This document shows, in pieces, positions 1-11,921 of a DNA stretch of 64,000 nucleotides (its first letter is position 1; each line of letters opens with the position of its first letter). The stretch covers positions 63,171,540 to 63,235,539 of the forward strand of contig NC_080419.1 of NCBI RefSeq assembly GCF_029873635.1, written 5' to 3'. This DNA is from Malania oleifera. Lineage: Eukaryota; Streptophyta; Magnoliopsida; Santalales; Ximeniaceae. The notes under the pieces were generated by a model. The model was not told the origin of the DNA and did no database searches. It saw nothing but the letters and a program-made list of their open reading frames with translations. Position numbers and translations under genes: made by a program.

Positions 1-143
1 CATCTCTCCATCTCCTATCTCTCGCCGTCTCCTTTCTTGCATGCCCCACAGAACCACCACCGGCTCCTCCTCACTAGCACGACCTCTCAAGGCTCTCCAT
101 TTTTCCATCCTCACTGATATGATTCTCCCACTCACCAGGGTTT

Positions 144-166
144 GGGGGGGAGGGGGGGGGGGGGGG
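144..166 (+). repeat. Poly-G run
   Basis: A run of 22 G interrupted by a single A at 151. It could form a G-quadruplex or be a sequencing or assembly artefact; the length of such a run is often unreliable. Confidence 0.8.
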
Positions 167-1104
167 TGGCGCTCTCGGCCTCTTATCCATATGCAGATTG
201 TCCTCACCATTCATCCGCGACTCTCACACCCTTGCAGATGAAGCTACCCTACGGTTGTCTTGCATCTAGTTCCGACAATCCCTATTGCCCTGATTATCCT
301 TTACAGCGCCACTATCATCTTCAGCATCTCACTCTCTGATTCACCATCACCCTCACGATCTCCTAGCTCACTCCCAGGTTCTCACCTGAGCTAAATCCTC
401 GGACTTTCCCACTCTTCGTCATCTCTCTCGCCCTTGATATTCTATAAGGCTATCTCCCGAGCTCCATCTCCATGCTAGCCCATCTCTCTCGCCGCACCAC
501 CATCACCCACGCGATCCATACTCTCCGGTCTTCCTCTATGTCACCATCACTCATTCTCCGATGTCGTCTCTCACTCTCACTCTCTCGCTGGCAAACACCA
601 CCTTAGCTACGACCACTCACAACCACGGTTCCTCACGACCAGACTAGAGCACCCCGTGACCACCTGCTATTCACCACCGTGGATCATCAGAGCCTTTACC
701 AATACTCAAGATCTCCATAGCCACTACAATTTATGGCTTCATTATTAAGCATTATCACGGTTTGTTTGAATCTATTCCTATGGTCCATGATTTCTTTCAT
801 ATCTAGCTTCTCTTTCCCCAAGACATTTCAAACTTTTGGTTGTGTTCACTTCACTGTGAACCTTTGCATCAGTTGTTCCTGTGCGAACGTTCAAGAGAGG
901 AAGAATCGACCTACAACACTATTGTTTCTGATTGCTATTTTGGGTTTTCGGATTTCTCCTCTGGTTGTTGTTATTGCGAAATCTGATTTGCAGGAAAGAT
1001 GTTTGATGAAATGCCATAAAGAGATGCAGCTTCTTGGAGTGATTATTAAGCTGGAATATGTGAAGACGCAACACCCAATGTTACACACACAACACACACC
1101 TTAA

Positions 1105-1425
1105 CTCTTATGCTAATTCATACTAATTTGCATACTAACCCATATGCTAACTTGTTTGCTAACTATTACTAACTTGTATACTAACCCATTTACTTATTTG
1201 TATACTAACTCTTACTAACTTGTATACTAACTCATTTACTAACTTGTATACTAACTCACTTACTAACTTGTACACTAACTCTTACTAACTTATGTACTAA
1301 CACTTTCTAACTTGTATACTAACTCATTTACTTACTTGTACGCTAACTCTTACTAAAATATATGCTAACTCTTACTAAAATATATGCTAACTCTTACTAA
1401 TTCATGCTAACTCCTATGCTAACTT
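1105..1425 (+). repeat. Degenerate tandem repeat, about 20-24 bp unit
   Basis: Repeated variants of tactaacttgtatactaact follow each other for about 300 bp with small length changes. The repeat lies inside the Tat1 LTR and grades into the CA-rich tract to its right. Confidence 0.8.
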
Positions 1426-1579
1426 TATCTACACACTTTCACACACCATTTCACACATTTTACACACACTTTACTCACACACTATGTATGCATATTTCAT
1501 TTATACACACTTGTCCACACACATTTACACACATATCTCTCACACACATTTACACACCCGTCTTACACACATTTGTCCA
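1426..1579 (+). repeat. CA-rich low-complexity tract (left part)
   Basis: Mixed cacacattt / cacacactt repeats. The tract was one unit with 3824-4015 before the solo LTR was inserted: both sides have the same composition and the 5-bp target duplication gtcca sits at both edges. Confidence 0.8.
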
Positions 1580-3818
1580 TGTTGGCCGTATAAGGTCTAA
1601 CATCTTGTTTTGATACTAACAAATAAGTAGAACTTAACATGCTTTGTTTAAGTGATGTATTTTTAGAATTCAATGATGAATACAAGGTTAAAAAATTCAT
1701 GAAAGCTTATATTTCAAATAAAGGTAATTTATATTAAGTTTGAAGCATGGATTCAAAAATGGATTTAAAGATAAAACTTGAAGATCATGAGAGCATTAGA
1801 ATTAAAGAGAATTTGATGAAAGCTTAAAGAAAATGAAGCAAGCATAAAAACCTTTAGGAATTTAAGAATTGAAAATTTGAAAGAGTTTATAGGAAATTCA
1901 TGTAAGTACTTCAAATAATTTCAATAAGAATACATGAAACTCTTAGGTTAATTTATTGGACCTAAATACCTTGTAACATACTTGGAAAATATTTTTATAT
2001 GGTAAAAAATTATTTCAAAAATGTTAGAATCATTTTTGGAATGAAAAGCACCAAAAAGAGGATTTTCCAAATGCTATTAATTTTTATACATCCGCATTGA
2101 AGTGCATTTTCTCTATCAAAAACTTTTTATTTTAAATAGTGTTCAACATGAAAGTTAAAGGAGTTTCTCTTAGATTTCATTTGAAACCAAGATCAACAAG
2201 TTTGAAGTTATACAAATAAAGTTATGACCAAAAAGCTGAAAGGTACTCAAAGCTGACAACAACCAGTAAACTACCTAAACCAAGACAGGCACCTGGGTGG
2301 TCAAGCCAGGCGACTGGCTGTGTTTTGGCAGGTGATTGCCACCCTACTACCCCTGCTACTCCTTTAAAACTAACATGGCAGGTGACTACCAGATTGTGGC
2401 AAGCGACTGCTGAGAACATAATTTTAAAAAAACTTTAACGGAAACATTTTTTAATGGTTTGCTTGAGGCTCAAACTTTGTGAAAACTTGGAGAATATTCC
2501 AAGTCACTTGGGGATCAAGTTACATACCTTTTCAAGTGTATAAATAAGCTTCAAAGATCATTGAATCAATACACCAAGAATTCAAATTCAACAAAAATCC
2601 AAAATATCTCTCAATTGCTCTCGAATTCTCGAGGCTCTCACTTGCTCTCAACTTGCACGAATTCCACTGAGTTTTTGCTGATCTTCTTCCACTAGAATTG
2701 TGCTTAAAATTATAAATCTTTCAATCATTGAAAGAGTTAATTGGCGATATACTTCATTGAGCTTCAAGTTAATTTCCATATTGTTATTTACTTTGAAGTA
2801 TATTATAGTTCTGAATTGTTGTAATAATAAGCTCTTTTAGGAGCAAATTCTTTGTACACAAATATTTGATTTGAATCTTGTAAATTGATGATTCCAAGGG
2901 TTGTTTTGATCATTGGCTAAATAAGGGGATATTGATTAGAGAGGCGGGCTCTAACCTAGTTAAGGAGTGACCAAACGAGGGGACATCGTTTGGAGAAGGC
3001 GAGCTCTAGCCTTAACCAAGGAATGTTGTAAAGGTTTGTTCCGTCCGTTAAAGGAATAGGTTTAGTGGATCCTTTGGTGGTTTGCCAAAGGCAAAGACGT
3101 AGGCTGGGTATAAGCCGAAACTCGTAAAAATCCCCGTCTTACTCTCTCTTTCCCTTACTCTTTATTTTCAGCAAATTTTAATTGCGTGGATGGTTTAATT
3201 GATAATCATATATACCACGTAATATAAAAACTTGAAGTCTAATTTTGATTTGGGTTGCAAAAACCGAAAGAGAGTACATTAGTTATACCATACCTTGCAG
3301 AAACCATATAGGAGTACGTTACTTGGTTAACAACCCAAGGATAAATTAACTGAGAATTTAGTTGAGTTCTGAATATTGAGAAGAGTGTAGATATTATGTT
3401 GATTGGATGTTGTATTGCACATCATATTGAATAAGCAAAACAATCAATACAGGACTTTATATCAACAAGTACAAATTTCATATATACAGGGCTTATATAA
3501 ACAAACAAACTATTTCAAGTGCTTACATTGCCAAAGTGGTGTATGTGTTAATTTTGGTTTGGTTGTTTACTTTTAATTTGTAATTGATTGATTGGCTTGA
3601 CTATTTGGTTGAATGATTGATTACTTGTTTGGCTAAGCAATAGTATTGTTGATTGGATAAAAGAATCTAAGTTCTTTTGTGATTAAAGAGTTAAACAAAC
3701 AAGTCAAGAATTGTTTAAAAGAAATTAAAGAAGTTTAAGAATTCTCAAAAGAAATTAAAAAAAAGTTTTAAAATCCAATTCACCCCCCCTCCCTCTTGGG
3801 ACTACACCTTACTTTTCA
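1580..3818 (+). mobile_element. Solo LTR of a Sirevirus-type copia element
   Basis: A 2239-bp LTR with no internal region. It begins tgttggcc and ends acttttca, giving canonical TG/CA ends. It is flanked by a perfect 5-bp duplication, gtcca, at 1575-1579 and 3819-3823. The end contains the caattcacccccc...cttgggactacacctta block found at the end of every Sirevirus LTR in this window, and about 3082-3126 carries the gacgtaggc...aactcgtaaa block they share. A TATA box is at 2539. The solo state means LTR-LTR recombination removed the internal region and one LTR. The perfect duplication suggests a young insertion. Confidence 0.93.
2283..2546 (+). promoter_or_regulatory. LTR promoter: degenerate motif repeats and TATA box
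   Basis: Repeats built on caggcgactggc / caggtgattgcc / caggtgactacc occupy 2283-2410. A tataaata box follows at 2539-2546. The arrangement matches the other Sirevirus LTRs of the window. Confidence 0.55.
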
Positions 3819-4798
3819 GTCCACACATTTTACATATGTTGTTAGCACACACATCTACACACACATTCTACATATGCTGTTAGCACACATTTGTACACAC
3901 ATTCATGTACACACTTACACACACTGTTACACACGTACACATGCTCTTGCACACACTTACACACAGATGCACGCACACACTTACACACAGATGCACACAC
4001 ACACTTACTAACTCTTACACCCGCTTTAATACACAGCCGCGAATACGTTCGTGGTTAAACCCCCTTGAACTGGTTTCAAACCGATTTTCTCATTTGTTTT
4101 GATTTTGTTTATTCTTGTATTATATCATTTAATTGTCTTAAAGCTTGAAAAAACATGGAAAATTACAAAATAATTTAGAAAAATCAGGAAAAATTATAAA
4201 ATATTTTTGACTTGATTCTCATTATTTTCCTTAATTGTCTTTATGTTATTTAATTGTTTAGGAATTCAGGAAAAACATGGCAAAATCACAAACATAAAAA
4301 AAAAAATCAAAATCAAAAAATGTTTTTGGGGTCCAAAAAATTATTTTGCAAACTTTTCATCTCGAATGAGTCCAAAAACCTCCTAGAAAATTTGGAAAAT
4401 ACTATTTTATATTTTAAAAAATTCTATGGAGTTTATGAAGCAATTCTGGGAGCTATTTTTTGTAAAAAAAATTTCTCGATTTTCTCCTGGTGATTTAAAA
4501 GGGAGGCATGAGCTCTTCGGAGTACGGTATGCGCCGATTCTGAGGGAATACTTATATAGTATTTATTTTATGCATTTCTTTACAATTTTTGAAGGGGAGT
4601 AATTTCAAAATCTTATTAAATTTAATTTGTGGGATACTTTTCAATTAATTAGGTACCGTTCGTAAGAACGGGCGTGCAGGGGTACTTGTACCTTCCCCTC
4701 GCGTAACCGAACTCCTGATCCTGGCTCTGGTAATGCATACCGATTCCACCCTTAATTGGGTAGTAATAAAATGTTCGAACTATACTCCAAAAGGTTAG
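3819..4798 (+). mobile_element. Tat1 5' LTR, fragment b
   Basis: Continues the Tat1 LTR after the solo LTR. The CA-rich tract (to about 4015) is followed by AT-rich sequence and then by a block at about 4500-4798 that aligns with the reverse complement of Tat2 55740-55990: a ctgagggaata motif, the hairpin at 4656, the cttccctcgcgtaaccgaac stretch, gggtagtaat and aaaaggttag. It stops at the SIRE1 insertion; the bases before the break (gttag, 4794-4798) are repeated as attag at 25040-25044. ORFs 3796-4102 are translations of the CA repeat. Confidence 0.85.
4656..4671 (+). other. Conserved hairpin with GUAA loop in Tat LTR
   Basis: Perfect 6-bp inverted repeat CCGTTC / GAACGG around GTAA. In RNA this is a GNRA-type tetraloop. 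The identical hairpin and flanks occur on the minus strand in Tat2 (55848-55863). Confidence 0.7.
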
Positions 4799-6735
4799 TG
4801 TTGGCCTAACAAGGCTTACGAATCTTATTTTGATGATAGTAAACCAAAGGAATTTAACATGTTTTGATTAAAGTGATGATGTTTCAGGAATCAAGTACTA
4901 GAGTTTAACTTGATCACAAGTGTTGTGAAAGCCTGCATTCTAAAGACATGTGATCAAAAGAAAGCTCAAATGATCAAAGAAAGACAAATCTTATGAAAGT
5001 TTAAAGAATATTGAAGCTCAAGTCAAGATGGACTCAAAGAAAGACATACATGAGGACTTCGTGTTTAGAAAGTTTTTAAGTCTTAAGAAAGTTTTATGTA
5101 AGTACTTCAATTAAAAGTCAATATGGATGCTTTGAAGCTCATTAGGATTTATTATTGACTTAGAGACCAATTTTTGAAAACCTCAAAAAATATTTTCAAA
5201 AGTTTCAAAATAATTTGGTAACAATTTTTGGAAACAAACATAAAAGCATGAATTTCTAACTGTTCAGGCGACTGACCCATTCTGGTCAGGCGACTGACAT
5301 TTATGCTGAATTAATTCTGAAAAAAATAGAACAGACCTAGTAGACTGACCAAGGCGATTGACCCCAAGTTCAGTCAACTGGCCCACGCAACTAACCCCAT
5401 TCTAATTTTGATATTTCGCTGAAATTTGAAGTCCAAGCGACTGACCCTGATGAGCCTAGTCGACTGAACTTCGTAATGACTACTTTTTAACAGTGAATAA
5501 AAGTTTCCAAATTAGATTTCTTGGCTCCCAAACAAAGTAAAAACTTGGGAAACACTTCAAGCAACTTGGGGACTACGAAATACTACTTTTTCTATCTATA
5601 AATACATGATTAAACCCAAGAATCAAACACAACTACTTACAATCAGAAATCAAAGTCTATAACTCTCATACTCTTCAAAAGCTCTCTTGCTCACACATTC
5701 TTGCTGAATTTTTACTAAGTTTCTACGGATACAACCACATGGTTCTTGTGTTCTTACTAAGATTTTTAAATCTAAAAAAGAACTTGATGATTAATTTATT
5801 GAGCTTCAAATTCATTCTTTATTAATATTTAATTTGAAGTATATTAGTTGTTCTTAAACTTGTATTAATCAGCTTTGTTTTGAGAGTGTCTTTGTACACA
5901 AGAATTGTTCTTGTTCTTGTTGTTTTTTGACGGTTCAGGTTGTTGAATCGTTGTACCGAGCGTGGGGTATCGCTTATAATCCTCCTTGGAGAGGAGGACT
6001 CTATCCTACTTGAAGAGGTGCAAATGGTTTGCTCTGCCCGGTTAAAGTAGTGGTATAGTTTAATCCTTTGGTGGTGTACCGAAGGCAAAAACGTAGGTGG
6101 GTATAGTCAAACCTTATAAAAATTTCGGGGTCACTCTCTTCCCTATTCTCTTTAATTTTATTCTTGTATAAACTGCGTGGTTGTGTACTTAATTTGCTGA
6201 AAATTAATTTGCCTTTGGGAATTGCAAAAACCATAAGGGAGTACGTTGATTGATCAATATTATTGTGGAAACTGCAAGGGAGTGCATTGATTGATTAATA
6301 CCAAAGCTCATTAATAAATTGGTTGGTTACATACTCAAATTCAAGATGCTTATTTGATATTAATATTTGAATTTTGGAAGCTTGATTGGATTTTCTATTT
6401 TATTTCATATTGTGAATTCAAGCTCACCTAATTGATTGGATTGATATTGAAAAGCTGGGTTTTGAATATTGAAGTTTTTTATTGTCATCATCATTCATCA
6501 ATAAATACTAAATCTAGGATTGAGTGTTGAATATTACAAATCAGTTGTACTTGACAAGTTGTTGTTTTGTAGAGTGTAATTGCAAATTAACTCAAATTGA
6601 AAAAGGGGTTAATACTTAACTAAAAGAATTTGAAAAAACAAGAATTTACAAAGAAAATAAAAAATAAAAAATAAAAAAAATGAAAAAATAAAAAAACTCA
6701 ATTCACCCCCTCTTGGGAGTATACCTTACTTTTCA
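4799..6735 (+). repeat. SIRE1 5' LTR
   Basis: 1937 bp, tgttggcc...cttttca. It is the direct repeat of 23164-25039. It contains about 48 bp around 5945-5992 (the segment with accgagcgtggggtatcgc) that is missing from the 3' copy near 24310. ORFs on the minus strand at 5822-6234 also occur in part in the 3' LTR, but only because the LTRs are copies; no domain is seen. Confidence 0.95.
5266..5604 (+). promoter_or_regulatory. SIRE1 5' LTR promoter: GTCGACTGACC array and TATA box
   Basis: About ten imperfect copies of (a)gtcgactgaccc / aagcgactgaccc lie between 5266 and 5474, several with the palindromic core GTCGAC or degenerate versions. A TATA box tataaata lies at 5597-5604, about 120 bp downstream. 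The 3' LTR repeats the layout at 23634-23846 and 23966. Confidence 0.6.
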
Positions 6736-6737
6736 AT

Positions 6738-6750
6738 TGGTATCAGAGAG
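6738..6750 (+). other. SIRE1 primer binding site (tRNA-Met type)
   Basis: TGGTATCAGAGAG begins two bases after the LTR end. It matches the initiator tRNA-Met 3' end used by copia elements. Confidence 0.9.
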
Positions 6751-6793
6751 AGGTTGTAGTAAATCTTAACCTAGAAGCTACACAAAGATCCCT

Positions 6794-8590
6794 ATGGCAC
6801 ACCTAGGCGTATCTCCCTTTGTCAAGGGTCAATCCTCAACTAGACCTCATATCTTTTGTGGTATTAATTACACTTTTTGGAGACAAAGAATGAGACTTTA
6901 CTTACAAACTATGGATTGGAAAGCATAGAAAGTTGTCACACAAGGTGACATTATCCCCACTAAAATTTTGGATGGTAAAGAAATACCTAAAGAGGCAAGA
7001 GAGATGACCGACAATGACTATAAGATGTTGCAAGTAAATTCAAGTGCTATGAATGCATTATATTGTACTCTTGACATAAATGAATTCAATAGGGTCATGA
7101 CATCTAAATCAGCTAAAGAAATATAGGATAAACTAGAGGAAACCTATGATGTTAGAGATAGTAGAATTGACATGCTCACAAGCGAGTATGAGGCCTTTAG
7201 GATGAACGCCGATGAAACCATCACTAATATGTACACTAGGTTCACCTATATAATAAACTCCCTAAATGCCTTGGGGAAAAACTACTCTACATATGAGGTG
7301 ATCTGAAAAATCCTTAGAGGACTTCCACCAATTTGGGAACCTAAAGCCACAGCAATTACGAAAGGAAGAAATCTCAAGGATACCTCCTTAGATGAATTTA
7401 TTGGATCTCTTCTCACTTATGATATGGCTATGAATGAAAGAAATTCTAAAAATAAAAAACATAAGAAATCAATAGCTCTTAAAGTTGCAAAAGAAAGCTC
7501 TAATGAAGAAGAAGATGAAAACGAATTAGACGATGATGAAATAGTATTACTCACTAGGAGACTCGAAAAATTCTTCAAGAAAAATATGAAATTTGTTAGA
7601 AATTTTAGAGGTGCAAAATCTGAAAAAGGAGAAACAAGCAAAAAGGAAACTAAGAATGAACCTCCTACATGTTACAATTGCAAAAAGGTTGGACATATTA
7701 AACATGATTGTCCATAGCTTAAGAAAGAAAAGAAGAATAAGAAGGCTATGAAAGCTGCCACATGGGATGACACAAGCTCAAGTGAATCGGAGAATGAATC
7801 AAGTGAACAAGAAGTAGCAAACATCTGCTTCATGGCAAAAAATGCTGAAGTAAATTACTATTCTAGTTCATCTGAAGAATCTAGTGATGAATCATGTAGT
7901 GACTCATGTGAAAGTATGCCATCATATACAGAAATTCTGGCTGAGTTGTTTTCATTACATAATAGGTTTATAAAAGTAACAAAAAGAAACATAGCTTTAA
8001 AAGAACAAAATGAAACACTCAAAAATCAAGTAGAAACTTTAAAATCAGTTGAAAAAGAAAATAAATCACACATTGATGAACTCATGAAGAAAATAAACAA
8101 TATGTCTCAAAATTTGGTAAAACTTCAAGTAAATGGTGAAAGCAAGAAAGAATTCGAAATAAATGATCTTAAAAGTAAAATTGAGGATAATGATAAAATC
8201 ATCTACAACTTTACAAAAGGAAAAGAGAACTTTGAAAAGTTAATCAGAACCCAAAGAATGTCATTAGACAAAGAAGGAATTAGATATAATGAAATTGAAA
8301 ACAAAAAGAAAAAGAATCTATATATGGGATACTTTGTAAAGGAATCAAAGTATTATGCAAGAACATCTTTCACAAATATCTATGAACACACTACGTGCTT
8401 CTTGTGTAAGAAAAAGGGACATGTAAAATTTGGATGCCCATTTAAAAGAAAAAATGTTAAAGTTGAGAAAGTATGGAAAGTCAAAGAAAATAAATCTGAA
8501 ATTAAAAGACCTAAGAAGGTTTGGGTACCTAAAAATAACATATTGAACCCTTCTTGTAGGTTTGCTTTAGGACAACCCCATCAAAAGACA
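6794..8590 (+). pseudogene. gag: SIRE1 gag (broken)
   Basis: Capsid-like polyprotein of a Sirevirus. The start ATG at 6794 opens MAHLGVSPF, matching MAHIVVTPF of SIRE2. One reading frame runs to about 8590 with stops at 6926 (TAG), 7124 (TAG), 7304 (TGA) and 7715 (TAG). The N-terminal half is the UBN2-type gag core (NYTFWRQRM, then YEAFRMNADETI and YTRFTYIINSLNALGK). A first zinc knuckle CX2CX4HX4C is at 7670-7711 and a second at 8396-8437. Between them is an acidic, serine-rich stretch and a lysine/glutamate-rich coiled coil (about 7960-8300). At 7124 SIRE2 has Trp at the same place, so that stop is TGG to TAG. The frame is lost near 8590, at the gag/protease junction. Confidence 0.9.
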
Positions 8591-8960
8591 AATGGTACTT
8601 GGACAACGAATGTTCAAGGCACATGACTGGAGATAAATCCAAATTCACCACACTAATGGAAAAAGATGGTGGATACATCACGTTCGGCGATAATGCTGAA
8701 GGTAAAATCATTGGAATTGGAAAAATAGGTAAAGAACATTCTTTGACTATTGATGATGTCTTGTTGGTAGATGGGTTGAAACATAATCTTTTAAGTATAA
8801 GCCAATTAAGTGATAAATGATTTGACATAATTTTCAAACAAGACAAATGCATTGTTGAAAATAGAGAAAAACATATGTCCTATTCACCGCTAAAAGAGTT
8901 GATAACGTGTATTGCATAAATTTTGAAGATCTAAAATCTCAAGATATCACATGCTTAGCA
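8591..8960 (+). pseudogene. pol: SIRE1 protease region (broken)
   Basis: Retropepsin-type aspartic protease of the copia polyprotein, recognised from WYLDNECSRHMTGD at about 8595. Sireviruses normally have D-S-G in the active site; here it reads D-N-E, so the catalytic triad is destroyed even apart from the frameshift. The rest (ITFGDNAEGKIIGIGKIG, then LLVDGLKHNLLSISQLSDK) is the usual stretch leading to the gag-pre-integrase domain. The frame is interrupted again after 8820 (TGA). Confidence 0.85.
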
Positions 8961-9850
8961 ACAATGAATGAAGCAAGTTGGCTATGACATAGAAGACTAG
9001 GACACGCTAGTATAAACTTACTATCAAAATTAGTTAAAAAAAACTTAATTAGAGGACTACCAAGCACTAAGTTGCTAAAGGATAAAATATGTGAAGCTTG
9101 TCAACTAGGAAAGCAAACTAAGTCCAGCTTTAAGAAGAAAAAACATATTTCTACTAGCGGGCCTTTAGAACTTATCCACTTAGATTTATTTGGCCCTACT
9201 ACAACACAAAGTCTAGGAGGAAAGCAATATGCTTTCATCCTTGTTGATGACTACTATAGATTTACCTGGGTACTTTTCTTAGCCTCCAAAGATGAAGCTT
9301 GCAATATGTTGATAAACTTGTGTAAAAGACTTCAAAATGAAAAAGGACATGATGTTTTAAATATTAGGAGTGATCAAGGAAAAGAATTCAACAATAAAGA
9401 AGTTGATAAATTCTGCAATGAATATGGAATAAAACATAACTTTTCAACGCCTCAAACTCCACAACAAAATGGAGTTGTTGAAAGAAAGAGAATACCCCTT
9501 CAAGAAATGGCTAAGACCATGTTTAATGAACACAAGTTACCTAAGTACTTTTGGGCTAAAGCAGTTAATGTCGCATGTTATGTATTGAATAGAGTTTCCA
9601 TAAGATCAACCTTAAATAAAGCCCCCTATGAACTATGGAAAGGAAGAAGGCCTAACATTACTTACTTTCATGTATTTGGATGCAAGTGCTTTGTACTAAA
9701 TGACAAAGATGACTTAGAAAAATTTGATGCAAAGTCAGATGAAGGAATCTTTTTACGGTATGTGTTGATAGTAAAGCATTTAGAATCTACAATAAAAGAA
9801 CACTCACAATTATAGAATCAATTCATGTAACTTTTGATGAAGTAAATCCT
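8961..9850 (+). pseudogene. pol: SIRE1 integrase (broken)
   Basis: Gag-pre-integrase region (RLGHASINLLSKLVKK, then CEACQLGKQTKSSF) followed by the DDE integrase core. The catalytic residues are visible: D in LIHLDLFGP, D in IRSDQGKEF, E in NGVVERKR. The longest open part is 9072-9815, 247 codons. A frameshift near 9760 breaks the C-terminal part; in the shifted frame the expected IYNKRTLTIIESIHV continues. A further stop (TAA) lies at about 9857. Confidence 0.9.
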
Positions 9851-10049
9851 TTTACATAAGCAATTAATATTGAAGAAGTTAAAGCTAATGCTACACAAAA
9901 ACTAGAAGACATAGAAATCATAGAAGTGAAAGAAGAGAAAAATGAAGTAACTCCAAATAATGATTCTACTAAAAATTTCGAGTTACCTAAAGAATGGAAA
10001 TTTGCAAGAAATCATCCAATAGATCAAATCATAGGAGAACCATCATGAG

Positions 10050-11647
10050 GAGTATCAACTAGATCTTCATTAAAAAACCTATGTAATCATTATGCATTTC
10101 TATCCCAAGAAGAACCTAAAAACATTGAAGAAGCATTAAGTGATGATTCATGGATAATAGCAATGCAAGAAGAATTAAACCATTTTGAAAGAAATAAAGT
10201 ATGGAAATTAGTTCTTAGACCCGGTTATCATTCAATAATTGGAACAAGATGGGTATTTAGGAATAAAAAAGATGAAAATGGTATTGTAGTAAGAAATAAG
10301 GCAAGACTCGTGGCTCAAGGATATAATCAAGAAGAAGGAATAGACTACAATAAGACTTTTGCTCTCGTAACTAGAATGAAAGTCATAAGAATGTTATTAG
10401 TCTATGCATCTCACAAAGAATTTAAGCTCTATCAAATGGATGTGAAGAGTGCATTTTTAAATGGATTTATAAATGAAGAAGTCTATGTGGCACAACCTCT
10501 TGGTTTTGAGGATATAAATAACCCTGATCATGTATTTAGATTAACAAAAGCATGCTATGGGTTAAAACAAGCTCCTAGAGCTTGGTATGACAGGTTGAGT
10601 GGATTCCTATTAGAAAATGGATTTTCAAAAGGAAAAGCGGACAACACCTTGTTCATTAAATCTAAAAATAAAGATATGCTTATCATGCAAATCTATGTTG
10701 ATGATATTATATTTGGTGCTACAAACAAAGATTTGTGTAAGGATTTTGCAAAATGTATGCAAGAGGAATTTGAAATGAGTATGAAGTGAGAGTTAAATTA
10801 CTTCATAGGACTACAAATCAAGCGAGCTAGAAATGGAACATTTATAAATCAATCAAAATATATAAGGGACATGCTTAAGAAGTTTGACATGGAAGGTAGC
10901 AAGCCTTTAGGAATACCAATGAGTACTTCCATAAGCCTTGATAAAGATGAAAAAGCAAAACCAGTTGATATGAAATACTATCGAGGAATGATAGGAAGTT
11001 TACTATACTTGACAGCTAGTAGACTAGATATGATGTTTAGTGTATGCATGTGCGCCCGTTTTCAATCAACCCCTAAGGAATCTCACTAGATAGCTGTAAA
11101 AAGAATCTTAAGATATTTGATAGGCACTATTGACTTAGGTCCATGGTATTGTAAGGACACTAGCTTCGAGATGATTAGTTATTTAGATGCAGATTATGCG
11201 GGATGTAATATTGATAGAAAAAACACAATTGGAACTTGTCATTTTCTAGGACGATCTCTTGTGTCTTGGTTCTCCAAGAAGCAAAATTTCGTAGCACTAT
11301 CTACTGCTGAAGCTGAGTATGTGGCAGTAGGTAGTTGCTGTGCACAAACACTCTATATGAAACAACAATTAAAAGACTTTAATTTAGAGTACTCAGCTAT
11401 ACCTATAAAGAGTGATAATACCAATGCTATAAATATTTCCAAAAATCCTATATCACACTCAAGAACCAAGCATATAGATATAAGACATCATTTTCTTAGA
11501 GATCATGTGCAAAAAGAAGGTATATTACTTGAATTCGTAAATACAGATGACCAATGGGCAGATATTTTCACCAAACCTCTTCCAAAAGATAGGTTTATAT
11601 CAATAAGAAGAGAACATGACCTATTACATAGTAAGGAAGTTGTTTAG
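10050..11647 (+). pseudogene. pol: SIRE1 reverse transcriptase - RNase H (broken)
   Basis: Copia-type RT: NKVWKLV and GTRWVFRNKKDENG near the start, then DVKSAFLNG and [11 protein letters not shown], and the catalytic YVDD at about 10695. RNase H follows with YLDADYAG, LSTAEAEYVA and KHIDIRHHFLRDHV, ending at TAG 11645. The frame is the same as gag; stops are at 10787 (TGA, where Gly is usual before ELNYF) and about 11087 (TAG). The order RT-RH after INT is the Ty1/copia order. Confidence 0.93.
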
Positions 11648-11696
11648 GAAGGATACATGATGACTGAAAAGAGTTTGTTTAAAATATTGGTGAGGT

Positions 11697-11850
11697 CAGG
11701 CGACTAACCCAGTCGACTGACAAGCTACTAACTTGTGAAAATTAAAAATCATTAATTGTCAGGCAATTGACCCAGTCAACTGGACTGATGGGATTTCAAA
11801 TACTCTTCAGTGTGAAACCCTAACTTTTCAAATCCTAGTCAACTGACCTT
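11697..11850 (+). promoter_or_regulatory. Second motif array, between pol and the post-pol ORF of SIRE1
   Basis: Five copies of the LTR motif (aggcgactaaccc, agtcgactgac, aggcaattgaccc, agtcaactggac, agtcaactgacc) lie in about 150 bp, starting about 50 bp after the pol stop and ending about 70 bp before the post-pol ATG. SIRE2, which lacks the post-pol ORF, has no such array here. It may be an internal promoter or enhancer; that is inference. Confidence 0.5.
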
Positions 11851-11921
11851 GTTTTATCACTCACCCGACCTCCCTTCTCATTGCTCTCTATTGATTCTTA
11901 CCTCAAAATCTTCTGATCAAA

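Larger units (their letters stand above)
1..1579 (+). mobile_element. Tat1 5' LTR, fragment a (Tat/Ogre-type gypsy)
   Basis: First visible piece of a plus-strand Tat/Ogre-like LTR; the LTR start lies left of the window. Bases 1-720 are C/T-rich, like the transcribed-leader part of the Tat2 LTR read on the minus strand (about 57000-57650). They are followed by AT-rich sequence and by tandem and CA-rich repeats. The assignment rests on the order of parts, which matches Tat2: CT-rich block, CA-rich block, T-rich block, then the conserved hairpin block. The short ORFs here (for example 733-1104) have no recognisable domain and no counterpart in Tat2, so I treat them as chance. The piece ends where a solo Sirevirus LTR is inserted. 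Confidence 0.6.

Noticed and set aside
733..1104. 123-codon plus ORF
   Set aside because: No domain, not seen in other Tat LTRs, located in an LTR fragment; kept as chance.
3796..4102. ORFs rich in His and Thr
   Set aside because: Translations of the CA repeat.
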